64,000 nucleotides of DNA from Inhella gelatinilytica (lineage in GTDB: Bacteria; Pseudomonadota; Gammaproteobacteria; Burkholderiales; Burkholderiaceae_C). The notes below the pieces were generated by a model. It was not told the DNA's origin, did not search any database, and saw nothing but the letters and a program-made list of their open reading frames with translations. A program made the position numbers and the translations under genes. The DNA lies in assembly GCF_016093295.1 (NCBI RefSeq), contig NZ_JAEDAL010000001.1:310001-374000 (forward strand). The letters are read 5' to 3'. Below are positions 35,028 through 44,107 of the stretch, in pieces. Numbering within the stretch: the stretch's first letter is position 1; the number at the start of each line of letters is the position of its first letter.

Positions 35028-35813
35028 TCAGCCGCCGGGCTCAAACAGCGCCCGCACCGCCGCCACGTGCCGTTCGCTCACGGGCACGGTGTGGCCGTCC
35101 GTCAAGTGGGCGCTGTAGACGCCATCGCCTTCGACCGTGAGGCGCGTGATCTCGCCCGGCCGCACCAGGGCCGTGCGGTGCAGGCGCAGAAAGTCGCCAG
35201 GTGCCAGCCGGGCCTCCAGCGCGCTCAAGGTTGCCCGGTGCAAGAGCTGCCGCCCGTCGGCCAGATGCAGTTCCACGTAATTGCCGGCCGAGCGCAGCCA
35301 GCGCACGTCCGCCACCGCCACCCGCACCAGCTCGCCCACCGAACGCACCACCAGTTGGCTGAGCGCCGGGGGCGCGCCAGACCCGGCGGGGGCGGCTTGT
35401 TCGCGCACAAAGGCGGCCAGGCTCTCGGCCTGCAGGGCCTGCTGACGCTGAAGCAGCAGGGCTTCAGCCCGCGCCAGGGCCTGGTCCAGCCGCTCGTCGT
35501 CCACGGGCTTGAGCAGGTAGTCCAAGGCGTGCACCTCAAACGCCGCCAGCGCATGCTCGTCGTGCGCGGTCACAAAGATCACCAGCGGCGGCTCCGGCAG
35601 GGCCGCCAGTTCGGCGGCGAAGGACAGGCCATGCTGGCGCGGCATCTGGATGTCCAGCAGCACCACATCGGGGGGGCGCTGCACCATCAGCACGCGGGCC
35701 TCGGCCGCACTGGCGGCCAGCCCACAAACCTGCCAGGCCGGCCGCTCGGCCAGCGCCCACTGCAAATTGCTGCGCGCCAGGGCCTCGTCGTCGACGATCA
35801 ACACGCGGGGCAT
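35028..35813 (-). CDS. LytTR-type response regulator
   Basis: 261 residues from ATG 35813. A receiver domain (VLIVDDEALARSNLQWAL, phospho-acceptor Asp in VVLLDIQMP, Thr and Lys in FVTAHDE and YLLKPVDDERL) is joined by a helical linker to a C-terminal LytTR DNA-binding domain (VRWLRSAGNYVELHL, then FLRLHRTALVRPGEI). Such regulators bind paired 9-bp direct repeats. The sensor kinase gene lies immediately upstream with a 2-bp gap. Targets are probably the neighbouring hydrolase genes (inference). Confidence 0.92.
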   Translation of the reverse strand: MPRVLIVDDEALARSNLQWALAERPAWQVCGLAASAAEARVLMVQRPPDVVLLDIQMPRQHGLSFAAELAALPEPPLVIFVTAHDEHALAAFEVHALDYLLKPVDDERLDQALARAEALLLQRQQALQAESLAAFVREQAAPAGSGAPPALSQLVVRSVGELVRVAVADVRWLRSAGNYVELHLADGRQLLHRATLSALEARLAPGDFLRLHRTALVRPGEITRLTVEGDGVYSAHLTDGHTVPVSERHVAAVRALFEPGG

Positions 35814-35815
35814 GC

Positions 35816-36991
35816 TCAGCCCCGCTCCGGTTCGGGGCCGGCCACCGCGTCCAGGGCGGCGTCCAAGTCTTCGAGCGGCAAGCGCAGGCACAGCTCAAAG
35901 CGCTGCGAGCTGGCCTCCGTCTCGATGCGCGCACGGTCCCCGTAGAGCACCTGCAAGCGCTCGCGCGTCTTGGCCAGCCCCAGGCCGTGGCCCCGCATCA
36001 GCTGGGCCTCGGCGGGGCGCGGGTTGCTGAGCCACAGCACCAGGGTGCGGCCCTCGGGGCGCACGACCAGACTCAAGTCGGCGTGCTCGCCGGGCTCCGC
36101 CGCTTCCAGCCCGTAGCGCACGGCGTTTTCCACCAAGGGCTGCAGCAGCAGCGGCGGGCAAGCCCAGCGGGCCCAGTCCGGGCCTTCCACGCGCGCATCC
36201 CAGCGCAGCGCATCGCCAAAGCGCAGTCGCTGCAGGGCCACGTAGTCGTCGACAAAACGCAACTCGTCGGCCACGCTGACCCAGCGCTGCTGGCTGGCGC
36301 GCAGGGCGTAGCGCAAGAGGTCGGACAGCCGGCTGATGGCTTGCAGCGCCACCGTGCGCTCCGCGCCGCGCACCAGGGCCGCGATGCTGTTGAGGGTGTT
36401 GAAGAGAAAGTGCGGCTCGAGTTGGCCTTGCAGCAAAGTCAGCCGCAGCCGCAGGTTGTCGGCCTGGGTCTGCAGCATGAGCTGCTGCTGGCGCTGCGTT
36501 TGTCGCCAATAAGCCCAGCCCAGTTGCGCGGCCAAGGCGCCCGACGAGCTGATGGCATCAATCCACACATTTATGGCGGGCCATTGCCCCAGCGCCTCGG
36601 GAAAGCGCGCCAGCGGCTGGCCCTGCTGCGCCATTTGGATCAGCACCACCAGCGGCGTGGCGATCAGCAAATACAGCGGAACTCCGACCGCGGCCACCGC
36701 CAACACGCGGCGCGGGCGCTCCAGCACCTCGGGGTGCGCCTGCAGCACCAGGGCGATCAGGGCGGTGAACCCCATCTGGGGCAGCGTGGTGGGCCAAAAC
36801 CGGGCCAGCATCTCCAGCACCGTGACCACGCGCCCCGCCCGCTGCTGGTCCACCGCGGCGCTGACGGCAAGCGCCAGCGTCACCAGGCTCCAAAACAGCA
36901 GGCTTCCCCCCACCGCCCGCGCGACACCGCGGCGGGTCAGGGGTTGCGAAGCCAAAACCTCGGCGGCGTGAGGCAAAGGGGGGGAAGGCAT
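35816..36991 (-). CDS. LytS-type sensor histidine kinase
   Basis: 391 residues from ATG 36991. Four membrane helices in the first ~170 residues are followed by a His_kinase domain with QGQLEPHFLFNTLNSIAALV (phospho-acceptor His) and an ATPase domain (PPLLLQPLVENAVRYGLE, then GHGLGLAKTRERLQVLYG). No periplasmic sensor domain of size, so the signal is probably sensed within or at the membrane. Paired with the LytTR regulator downstream. Its promoter region is shared with the divergent S41 peptidase gene. Confidence 0.92.
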   Translation of the reverse strand: MPSPPLPHAAEVLASQPLTRRGVARAVGGSLLFWSLVTLALAVSAAVDQQRAGRVVTVLEMLARFWPTTLPQMGFTALIALVLQAHPEVLERPRRVLAVAAVGVPLYLLIATPLVVLIQMAQQGQPLARFPEALGQWPAINVWIDAISSSGALAAQLGWAYWRQTQRQQQLMLQTQADNLRLRLTLLQGQLEPHFLFNTLNSIAALVRGAERTVALQAISRLSDLLRYALRASQQRWVSVADELRFVDDYVALQRLRFGDALRWDARVEGPDWARWACPPLLLQPLVENAVRYGLEAAEPGEHADLSLVVRPEGRTLVLWLSNPRPAEAQLMRGHGLGLAKTRERLQVLYGDRARIETEASSQRFELCLRLPLEDLDAALDAVAGPEPERG

Positions 36992-37117
36992 GGCCAGACT
37001 GTAGGCCGCCCCGCGCCGGCACGCCCGGGTGCTGGTGGCAGGGCAACGGGGCTTCGTCCCAAAGCCCACCCAAGGCGGCGGGCTCGCGCCAGCATGGGAA
37101 CCCTAACGGGAGCCCCC

Positions 37118-38131
37118 ATGCTCAGTCTTCTTCGAACCCTGTTGTTGTGCGGGTCCACGCTGTGGGCCCCCGAGGCCCACGCCACACCGCCCGACAGGTG
37201 GACGGGTCCACTGCAAGCCATTGACACCCTGCTGCGCACCCACAGCCACGACCCGGATCGCTGGACCGACGACAGCCAGGCGGCTTTCAAGCGTTCGCTG
37301 GAGCGCTTGGCCGCGCAGGCACCCCATCGGGCGGCCTTTGTCGAAGGCTTTAATCGTCTGTGGGCGACCCAAGGCCCGTTCTCGCATGTGCAACTGCTCC
37401 CCCAACCCGGGTCGGCCGAGGCCGTGGCGCAGCACCTAGACGCGCTCAACGTGGGTCCCAGCGCCGTGCAACTCAGTTGGCACGGCGAGGTGGCGGTGCT
37501 GGCCGTCCACACCTTGATGGGGCGGGACACGCAAGAGGCCATCAGCGCGGCTTACCGAGCCATCGTGGCCCGCCCCGCCCGGGCCTTGATCCTGGACCTG
37601 CGAGAAAACCCCGGCGGCGCGTTTGCCGTTCGCCCCCTGGTGGGGCACCTGATTGATCAGCCGCTGGACACCGGCGTCTTCTTGCCGCGGCGCACTCACT
37701 CGCCCCCGCAGGCGCAAGCCCTGGACGCAGCACCGGCTTGGCGGGGTTGGTCGTTGCAGAGCTTCTGGACGACGGTGCAGACCCAGCCCTTCACTCGCAT
37801 TCAGTTCGAGCCCCTGGCCCCGCACTACGCCGGTCCGGTGGCCGTGCTGACCAGTCCGCGCACCGCCAGCGCAGCCGAGATGGCCGTCGACGCCCTGCTC
37901 AGAGCCCAGCGCGTGGGCGTGGTGGGCGAGCGCACGGCCGGCCGAATGCTGACCCAGAAACCCTTCGACGTCCCGGGGACCGACTGGGTCCTGATGCTGC
38001 CGGTGGCGGACTACCACGCGTGGCACAGCGGTCGGATCGAAGGGCAAGGCATTCGCCCCACCCTGGCGGTACCTGCCGCCGACGCCTTGACCGTCGCCCT
38101 CACCACCCTGTTTCCCATCCCTAAGCCTTGA
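37118..38131 (+). CDS. S41 family peptidase, secreted (copy 2)
   Basis: 337 residues from ATG 37118, supported by GGGAG 5 nt upstream and a signal peptide ending AHA. S41 features: ARALILDLRENPGGAF, nucleophile region LTSPRTASAAEMAVDAL, and IEGQGIRPTLAVP with the late Glu. PFSHVQLLP carries the probable catalytic His. The dyad Lys position reads Arg (GERTAGRML). No PDZ domain. Divergent from the LytS-type kinase gene; the NTF2-like gene follows 13 bp later. Confidence 0.86.
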   Translation: MLSLLRTLLLCGSTLWAPEAHATPPDRWTGPLQAIDTLLRTHSHDPDRWTDDSQAAFKRSLERLAAQAPHRAAFVEGFNRLWATQGPFSHVQLLPQPGSAEAVAQHLDALNVGPSAVQLSWHGEVAVLAVHTLMGRDTQEAISAAYRAIVARPARALILDLRENPGGAFAVRPLVGHLIDQPLDTGVFLPRRTHSPPQAQALDAAPAWRGWSLQSFWTTVQTQPFTRIQFEPLAPHYAGPVAVLTSPRTASAAEMAVDALLRAQRVGVVGERTAGRMLTQKPFDVPGTDWVLMLPVADYHAWHSGRIEGQGIRPTLAVPAADALTVALTTLFPIPKP

Positions 38132-38144
38132 AAGCCTGAAACCC

Positions 38145-38705
38145 ATGAAATCCCCCTTGCCTCGAGGGCTCCTTCCCCTCCTCTTTTTGACTGCCCTGGT
38201 GGGTACCGCGACCGCGGCCAACCCTCCGGCAGCTGCACCGGCGCAGCCGCCCCGCCCGACGCTCGCCGAGCGCTCGGCGCAAACCGAAGCGGTGGCCCGG
38301 CCCTACTTCGAGGCCTACATCGCCCGCGACTGGGACCGCCTGGAGCCGCTGCTGGACGAGCACATCCGCTTCGACGACGCCACGGCCCATGTGGTCTTCG
38401 GCGGGGCCGTGGGTAAGCAGGGCAAGACCGAGTTGATGAAGGCGTTCCGCGAAACCTACGCTGCCATCCGCGCCATGCGCTTCCACCCCCAAAGCCAATT
38501 CGCCTCGGGCGAACACATGGTGTTCGTGGGCGAACTGGAATGGAGCCTGGGCTTGGCCGATGGCGCGGTGGTGGACACCCGCATGCCCTTTGTGGTGCGC
38601 CTGCAGGTGCGCCAGGGCAAGGTGCTGGAACACCTGGACACGGCGGACTACAAGCCGTTTGCCACCGCCCTGCGCCAAGTCCGGCAGGCCGCCGCCGCGC
38701 GCTGA
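38145..38705 (+). CDS. Secreted NTF2/SnoaL-like protein
   Basis: 186 residues. A signal peptide (LLPLLFLTALVGTATA) precedes a Pro/Ala-rich spacer and one NTF2-like cone domain (VARPYFEAYIARDWDRLEPLLDEHIRFDD, then MPFVVRLQVRQGKVLEHLDTADYKPF). This fold serves as enzyme, binding module or immunity-like partner; the periplasmic form has no fixed function. Same strand as, and 13 bp after, the S41 gene, so likely cotranscribed. Confidence 0.78.
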   Translation: MKSPLPRGLLPLLFLTALVGTATAANPPAAAPAQPPRPTLAERSAQTEAVARPYFEAYIARDWDRLEPLLDEHIRFDDATAHVVFGGAVGKQGKTELMKAFRETYAAIRAMRFHPQSQFASGEHMVFVGELEWSLGLADGAVVDTRMPFVVRLQVRQGKVLEHLDTADYKPFATALRQVRQAAAAR

Positions 38706-38739
38706 GGCCTGAGCGGCGCTGCGGTAACCTGCGCCGCTC

Positions 38740-39765
38740 ATGATTGATTCCCTGATGGGGCTGCTGGCTGTGCAGTCCCTTTTACTGGCCGCTTGGTTGC
38801 TCAGTCAACGCCTCATGCTGCCCTTGGCAGCGTGGCTGGGGGTGCTGGCCTTGCACATGGGCGCCAATCTGGCGGCGCCCGCGCTGGGGCTGACGGGCCT
38901 CACACAGTCTCTGGGCCTTTTGCACGGGCCCCTGCTCTGGTTGTGGGTGCGGCACTTGGTTCGCGCCCAGGCGCTGGGCGCACCGGCGGCTGTCCACCTG
39001 CTGCCGGCTGCCTTGCCTCCCGTGGCTGCGGGCCTGGGCCTGCAGCCGCCCTGGGCCCTGGTGGCCGCGCTTCAATTTTTCGCGTACTGGTCGGCAGCCC
39101 TGTGGGCGCTGCACCGCCAGCGCCAGCAAGCAGCGCAGTTGCGGGCCCATGCGGGGGCCGACCTGCGCTGGCTGCTGGCGCTGCTTTGGGTGCTGGCCGG
39201 GATTGCGGTGTTGGACGCGCTGCGCCTGCCGCTGCGCGCCCTGGACCTGCCGGGAGCGGCGGCGCTGCAAGGGCTGAGTTTGGCGGGGCTGCTGGGCTGC
39301 GTGTACGTGCTGCTCTGGCAGGGCTTGCGCCAGCCCTTGCGCATTTCGGCGCTCCGGGTCGAAGAATTGCAAGCCTTGGCGCCCGCCCCGCCGCCCGCCC
39401 CTGAAGGGAGCGACCAGGAACGCCTGCGCTGGCAAACCCTGCTCGTGCGCTGGCAGCAGGAGAAACCTTTTCTGGATCCCGAGTTATCTCTGACCGCGTT
39501 GGCCACCTTGTGGCAAGAAAACCCCCGCCAGTTATCCCAGCGGATTCAGCAGTTTGCGCCCGCGCCCCATTTCCGTGATTTCGTCAACCGGGCGCGGGTG
39601 GAATGGGTGTGTGATCAATTGGCGCAAGGCCGGCGGGACAAACTGCTCACCCTGCAATTGGAGGCCGGTTTCAATTCCAAGAGCGTCTTCAATGAAGCCT
39701 TCAAGCGCTACACGGGCACCAGCCCCAGCGCCTACCGCGCCCAAGTTCAGGGTCCGGAAACATGA
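38740..39765 (+). CDS. Membrane-embedded AraC-family regulator (1)
   Basis: 341 residues. About six to seven hydrophobic helices fill residues 1-205 (MGLLAVQSLLLAAWLL, LLALLWVLAGIAVLDAL and others). A C-terminal AraC HTH follows (LSLTALATLWQENPRQLSQRIQQF, then LEAGFNSKSVFNEAFKRYTGTSPSAYR). The DNA-binding domain is thus tethered to an integral membrane sensor. Two paralogues occur 5-7 kb away. The next gene encodes an S41 peptidase, a plausible target. Confidence 0.88.
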   Translation: MIDSLMGLLAVQSLLLAAWLLSQRLMLPLAAWLGVLALHMGANLAAPALGLTGLTQSLGLLHGPLLWLWVRHLVRAQALGAPAAVHLLPAALPPVAAGLGLQPPWALVAALQFFAYWSAALWALHRQRQQAAQLRAHAGADLRWLLALLWVLAGIAVLDALRLPLRALDLPGAAALQGLSLAGLLGCVYVLLWQGLRQPLRISALRVEELQALAPAPPPAPEGSDQERLRWQTLLVRWQQEKPFLDPELSLTALATLWQENPRQLSQRIQQFAPAPHFRDFVNRARVEWVCDQLAQGRRDKLLTLQLEAGFNSKSVFNEAFKRYTGTSPSAYRAQVQGPET

Positions 39766-39830
39766 ATCCAGACGACGAGCGCCCCACCTGAACGCATGCT
39801 CCGGGCCTTTGCAACTCTCCGGCCCTCGCC

Positions 39831-41138
39831 ATGCGACTTCCCTGCTTCCGGCTGCTTGCCAGCCTGCTCTTCTCCCCCCTGCTGCACGCCGCGCCGGCCT
39901 GCGACGGCACGTGGCAGCTCCAGCTCACCAGTGCCAACTGGGGGGATATTCACGCCCGTTTTGAAATGCGCGCCGAAACCCCCGAACTCTGTGTCGGGCG
40001 GCATGCCGGCAGTGAGGGAATGCTGCGCCTAAAACTCGTGGGCGGCAATATCTTGGCCGGGGAATTGCAATTTGCACAAAACCCACCCCAACCCCTGCAA
40101 ATCGATAGTCAAACCGGCCGCGGAGAAATTCAGGCCGGCAGCATGCGCGGGCCGCTGGCGGTGACGTTTTCCAGCCCGCCGGGCGCCCTGCGGCCCTACC
40201 CACAGCTGGCCGCCCATATGCTGGACACCGCCACACGCCAGGTGTACCGGCCGGCGGCCCTGCAGCACCCCAGTTGGCAACACTACGCCGCGCAGGTGGC
40301 CCGCGTGGCCGAGAACGCCCAAGATGACCTCGCCTTCTTGCTCGGTCTGGCCCGGCAATGGGACGGCAAGGCGTTCTCCCATTTCCGCTTTTGGCGCCCC
40401 AACCAAAGCACGCCGGCGCTGATGGACAGCCTGGCCCGGCTGCTGCCCCCGGGAGCCCAAGCGGTTGAGCTGAAGCCCCTGGGCCACGGCGTCGCCCTGC
40501 TGAGCTTGCGCCACTTCATTGGCACCAGCGTCCGTCAACAAATTGCGACCGCATTCGAGCAACTGCCGGGCCTCAAGACCCAGCAGCTCATCCTGGACCT
40601 GCGGGGCAACCAAGGGGGCGAATTCGGCGGCCTGGATGTGGCCGCGCAGTTGGGGGGGGCCGAAGCCTTGATGGGGGTGTTCATCGGCCCGCGCTGGTGG
40701 AACCAGCACAGCGAGTTGCCCGATACCCCCGCCCGCGCCCAAGCCGCCGACCTGCAAGACCGCAGCTTGATGGGTTTTCAGGCCGCAATTCGAGACCAGG
40801 CCTTGACCGCCTTGCGTCATCGCCCCGTGGCCCAGCCCTTCACCGGCGCTGTCTGGGTGCTCACCGACGCCCGCACCGCCAGCGCCGCCGAGTTGCTGGC
40901 GGCCTGGCTGGGCGACAGTGGCCGCGCTCAGCTGGTGGGCGAGCGCACCCGAGGGGCCGTGCTGGCCAGTGTCTTCCTGGACCTGCCCGACGGCTTCAAG
41001 CTCATGGTGCCGAGCGCGGACTACGTCACCGCGGCCGGGCAACGGCTGGAAGGCCAAGGGGTGCAGCCCCATGTGGCCGTGCCCGGCGAGCAGGCCTTGG
41101 ATCGGGCGCTGCAACTGGCCGCCCAGCCGCGGTCCTGA
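39831..41138 (+). CDS. S41 family peptidase with long N-terminal domain (copy 3)
   Basis: 435 residues with a signal peptide ending LHA-AP. Residues about 22-120 form a beta-rich domain (CDGTWQLQLTSANWGDI, LKLVGGNILAGELQFA) resembling lipocalin-like or domain-of-unknown-function modules seen before S41 domains. The peptidase part has QQLILDLRGNQGGEF, DARTASAAELLAAWL with the Ser, FSHFRF with the probable His and LEGQGVQPHVAVP with the Glu. The dyad Lys is replaced (GERTRGAVL). Same strand as membrane AraC (1), 65 bp downstream. Confidence 0.85.
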   Translation: MRLPCFRLLASLLFSPLLHAAPACDGTWQLQLTSANWGDIHARFEMRAETPELCVGRHAGSEGMLRLKLVGGNILAGELQFAQNPPQPLQIDSQTGRGEIQAGSMRGPLAVTFSSPPGALRPYPQLAAHMLDTATRQVYRPAALQHPSWQHYAAQVARVAENAQDDLAFLLGLARQWDGKAFSHFRFWRPNQSTPALMDSLARLLPPGAQAVELKPLGHGVALLSLRHFIGTSVRQQIATAFEQLPGLKTQQLILDLRGNQGGEFGGLDVAAQLGGAEALMGVFIGPRWWNQHSELPDTPARAQAADLQDRSLMGFQAAIRDQALTALRHRPVAQPFTGAVWVLTDARTASAAELLAAWLGDSGRAQLVGERTRGAVLASVFLDLPDGFKLMVPSADYVTAAGQRLEGQGVQPHVAVPGEQALDRALQLAAQPRS

Positions 41139-41182
41139 ACGGCACGGGCGCCTTCGCCCACCTTAGGGCGCCCTAGCACGCC

Positions 41183-42859
41183 TCATTGCCCATCCGCGCG
41201 CGCCGCCTCCAGCAGCACGTCACGCCCTTGCAGATAGTCCGCCCAGCGCTCGGCCACCTGCAGGTGCGGCGCCACGCTGCGGCGGCGGTCGTCGCTGAAG
41301 CTGCGCACGAACACCCGGCTCGCCGCCAGCACCAGAGTGCCGGTGTTGGGCAGCAAGATCAGGTTGTCCTCGCCCACATGGTGCGGGCCGGCACCGCTGG
41401 CCTCCCCCACCACGATCAGCCCGGGGAACTGGCGCTCCAGGTCGCCCAGCAACAAAGCCGCGGCAGAAAAGGTGCGTCCGCTGGTCAGCACATGCAGGCG
41501 CCCGCGTTCGCTGAGCTGCGGGCTGCGGATCAGCGCTTGCAGCAGGGGCTCCAGCAGCTCGCCGTTGCCGCCGCTGTTGTGGCGCAGGTCCAGCACCAGA
41601 CCGCTGGCGCCCTGCAGCGCCTGTTGCAGGCGCTGCGCAAAAGCAGCCAAGGTCTCGCTCGGGCCGTCGCTCACGCGGCGCAGTTGCGCGTACACGCGCC
41701 CGCCGTCCAGCGCTTGCAGCAAGAAGGGCTGCTCGGGTTCGCTCAGGTGCAAGGGGGCGTCTCCCTGGCGTGCCGCAAGCCAGCCGGCCGGGGCTTCAAG
41801 GGCCATCACCAGTTGCTGCAGGGCCGGCATGTCCAAGGCCTGGCCGCGGAGCGTGACCCGCTCGGGCGCCGCGCCGGGGCGTTGCAGCAGCAGGGTGGCC
41901 TGGTCGCGCGCCTCGCTCAGGCCCACGAAGGCCAGGTACTCGGTCAGCGCCATCAGGCGCTGACCCACGCGCAACAGGCCGGTCTCGCTGTCGTGCTGCA
42001 GCAGCGGGGTCAGGCGCGCCAGCGCCTGCTCGGGCGTGGCCTCGCCCACCTTCAGCAGCCGGGCGCCCAGCCACCGCGCGTGCTCGGGTGCAGTGGCCTG
42101 CACATGCCAGCCGTCCGCAAAGGCGGCGAACTGCAGCGGCAAGCGGTGAAAGGCGCCCGCGCCCTGCATCGGCGGTACCAAGCTGGTGTGGCCCGAGCCG
42201 GCCTCGCGCACCAGGGTTTGCAGACGCAGGTGAACCTGCCAGTCGGCGAGCTTGGCCACGTCGGCTTTCAGTGCCCGCAGGCCGGCCTGCAGGCGTTCGC
42301 GCGGCAGCTGGGCCTCCAGACGCCAATGCGTTTCGGGCAGGCGGCGGGCCAGAAAGTCCAAGTCGGCCGCCCAGCGGGCCGGGCGATCGGCCCCTTCAGC
42401 CAAGCGCGGCAGCAGGCGCTCACGCCAGGCCGGCTGCTGCGCCAGCGCGGCCAGGGCCGGCTCCCCCAGCAAGGCCTGCTCGGCATTCACCAGGTGGTGG
42501 GCGCGGGCCGCCTCGAACCAGCGCACGGCCGCCGCGCCGTCGCCCGCTTCCGCAGCCAGCGCCGCCAGATGCAGCTCGGCACGCGCCTGCTGCGTGCCCA
42601 ACTGCACCGCGCGCTCGAACGCCGCCCGCGCCGCGGCCCGGTTCCCCAGGCTGCGCTCGGCCCGGCCCAGCCGGTAGGCGTAGAGGCCGTTGTCCGGGTG
42701 GGCGGCGGCCAGTTCGGCGTAGACCGCCCGGTATTGCGCCCAATCAGACTGCGCAAAGGCCGCGTCGGCACGGCCCAGTTGATCGGCCAGCCGGCTGGGC
42801 GCGGCCAGGGCGGGGACGGCCAGCAGCCAGGCGGCCGCCAGCAGGCTCAGGGTTCGCAT
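41183..42859 (-). CDS. S41 family peptidase with N-terminal TPR-like domain (copy 4)
   Basis: 558 residues from ATG 42859 (GGAGA 6 nt upstream) with a signal peptide ending ALA-AP. Residues about 25-150 are TPR-like helices (YAYRLGRAERSLGNRAAARAAFERAVQLG). The S41 part has SGHTSLVPP (His), SGLVLDLRHNSGGNGELL and SGRTFSAAALLLGDL with Ser. The usual Glu after SAA is Ala, and the late EGxGxxP Glu motif is not present (RRRSVAPHLQV). It may be a degenerate or altered-specificity peptidase. Convergent with copy 3. Confidence 0.85.
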   Translation of the reverse strand: MRTLSLLAAAWLLAVPALAAPSRLADQLGRADAAFAQSDWAQYRAVYAELAAAHPDNGLYAYRLGRAERSLGNRAAARAAFERAVQLGTQQARAELHLAALAAEAGDGAAAVRWFEAARAHHLVNAEQALLGEPALAALAQQPAWRERLLPRLAEGADRPARWAADLDFLARRLPETHWRLEAQLPRERLQAGLRALKADVAKLADWQVHLRLQTLVREAGSGHTSLVPPMQGAGAFHRLPLQFAAFADGWHVQATAPEHARWLGARLLKVGEATPEQALARLTPLLQHDSETGLLRVGQRLMALTEYLAFVGLSEARDQATLLLQRPGAAPERVTLRGQALDMPALQQLVMALEAPAGWLAARQGDAPLHLSEPEQPFLLQALDGGRVYAQLRRVSDGPSETLAAFAQRLQQALQGASGLVLDLRHNSGGNGELLEPLLQALIRSPQLSERGRLHVLTSGRTFSAAALLLGDLERQFPGLIVVGEASGAGPHHVGEDNLILLPNTGTLVLAASRVFVRSFSDDRRRSVAPHLQVAERWADYLQGRDVLLEAARADGQ

Positions 42860-42952
42860 CGTGTTCTCCAGTCCAGGCACCGTGCCCGGTTGGGGTGCAC
42901 TGTGGGGAAACGACGCTGAAATGGCGACGCGAAACCGGTTTTGGGACGGATT

Positions 42953-43978
42953 TCAGTTGGAGGCGGCGTTTTTTCGCCCGCGGCGCAGCCACGCATCCCA
43001 GCCCAAACCCACGGGCAGCAGCGCCAGGGCCAGCAGCAGGGCCATGCCGGCGGCCCAGGCACTCAAGAGGGAAAAGCTCAGGGTCGCCAAGGCCAGGGCG
43101 ATCGCTGCCTTGCCGAGCCGGCGCGGGTGCAGCACCCAAAGCAGCTCCGTCACCCAATCGGCAAGGATGCGACGTCCCCACCACGCCACACCCACCATCA
43201 GCGCCATGACCATGAGCCCCGCGGCGCCGTGCTGTGCCGGCAAATTGATCACGCCATGGGCGAGCATGCCCGGCCACAGCGAGCCGGTCCGCCAGTACAG
43301 GCCACCGAGCACCAGCGCGGTCGCCAGAAGAAACGCGAAGGTGCCCAAATTCAACAGATTGGGCTGGTGGTACTGGGAGTGGCTGAGCGCAAAGAGCAGG
43401 CTGCTCAGCAAGATGGCCAGCCCCGGAGGCATGACCTGCTGCAAGCGGCCCTGCAATACACCGCGGTAGAAGATTTCCTCCAGCACAGGCACCAGGCCGT
43501 AGCTGGCCACCGCCATCAGGACCCAGAAATCCCAAGTTTGGGGTGCATCGAGCAGGGCCTGGCGCCAGGGCTCGGTCGGGCCCAGGTCCCACTGTGCATC
43601 CGCCAGCAGCAGGCCCAGATGCCAGGGGGCCAGCAAACACGCCGCCAGCAGCCCCAGCTTCAGCAGCTTCAGCAGCGGCTTGCCGGCGCAGCCCAGGCCC
43701 AGGCGGCGCTGCCGCAGGTCGCCGCGCGGCCACCAGATCGCGGTCACCAGCAAGGCAATGCCCCCATATTGAAACAAGAGCACCTGGGCCAGCGATTGGG
43801 CCAGCGGCAACCAGGAGGCCGGCAACGCGCTGGGTTGCAGCGCGGCCAAGGGGTTGCTCAGGCGCACGCCAAAGGCGGCGGCCAGCAGCATGGCCAGCAG
43901 GCCCCCCAGCAGGGAAAGCGCCAGGACCTCGAACAAGGCCGGCCAGGCGCGCACGGAAGACGGAACGGAAGGTGACAT
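42953..43978 (-). CDS. CPBP family intramembrane metalloprotease
   Basis: About 341 residues from ATG 43978 (a further in-frame ATG at 44008). Eight or so membrane helices. The family signature is visible: LEEIFYRGVLQ (Glu-Glu and Arg) near residue 175, SSLLFALSHSQYH (His) and WPGMLAHGVIN (His, Asn). CPBP/Rce1-like proteases cleave within membranes and are tied in bacteria to prenyl-like or bacteriocin-immunity functions. Sits between S41 copy 4 and membrane AraC (2), all on the minus strand. Confidence 0.9.
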   Translation of the reverse strand: MSPSVPSSVRAWPALFEVLALSLLGGLLAMLLAAAFGVRLSNPLAALQPSALPASWLPLAQSLAQVLLFQYGGIALLVTAIWWPRGDLRQRRLGLGCAGKPLLKLLKLGLLAACLLAPWHLGLLLADAQWDLGPTEPWRQALLDAPQTWDFWVLMAVASYGLVPVLEEIFYRGVLQGRLQQVMPPGLAILLSSLLFALSHSQYHQPNLLNLGTFAFLLATALVLGGLYWRTGSLWPGMLAHGVINLPAQHGAAGLMVMALMVGVAWWGRRILADWVTELLWVLHPRRLGKAAIALALATLSFSLLSAWAAGMALLLALALLPVGLGWDAWLRRGRKNAASN

Positions 43979-44107
43979 GGGTGAACTCGGAAGGAAACGT
44001 CTCCGCATCCTCGGCGCCGGCTCCTCTTGCCGTCGACCGCCTCGGCCGAAGCTTGCCCTGCGCGGGTAAGAGTCGATCGACTGAGCCGTTTCGCCCTGGC
44101 CACCCCC

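Noticed and set aside
33896-42859. S41 genes as CtpA/Prc-type tail-specific proteases
   Set aside because: None has a PDZ domain and the Lys of the Ser-Lys dyad is replaced; an early His and late Glu point to the tricorn/IRBP-like branch.
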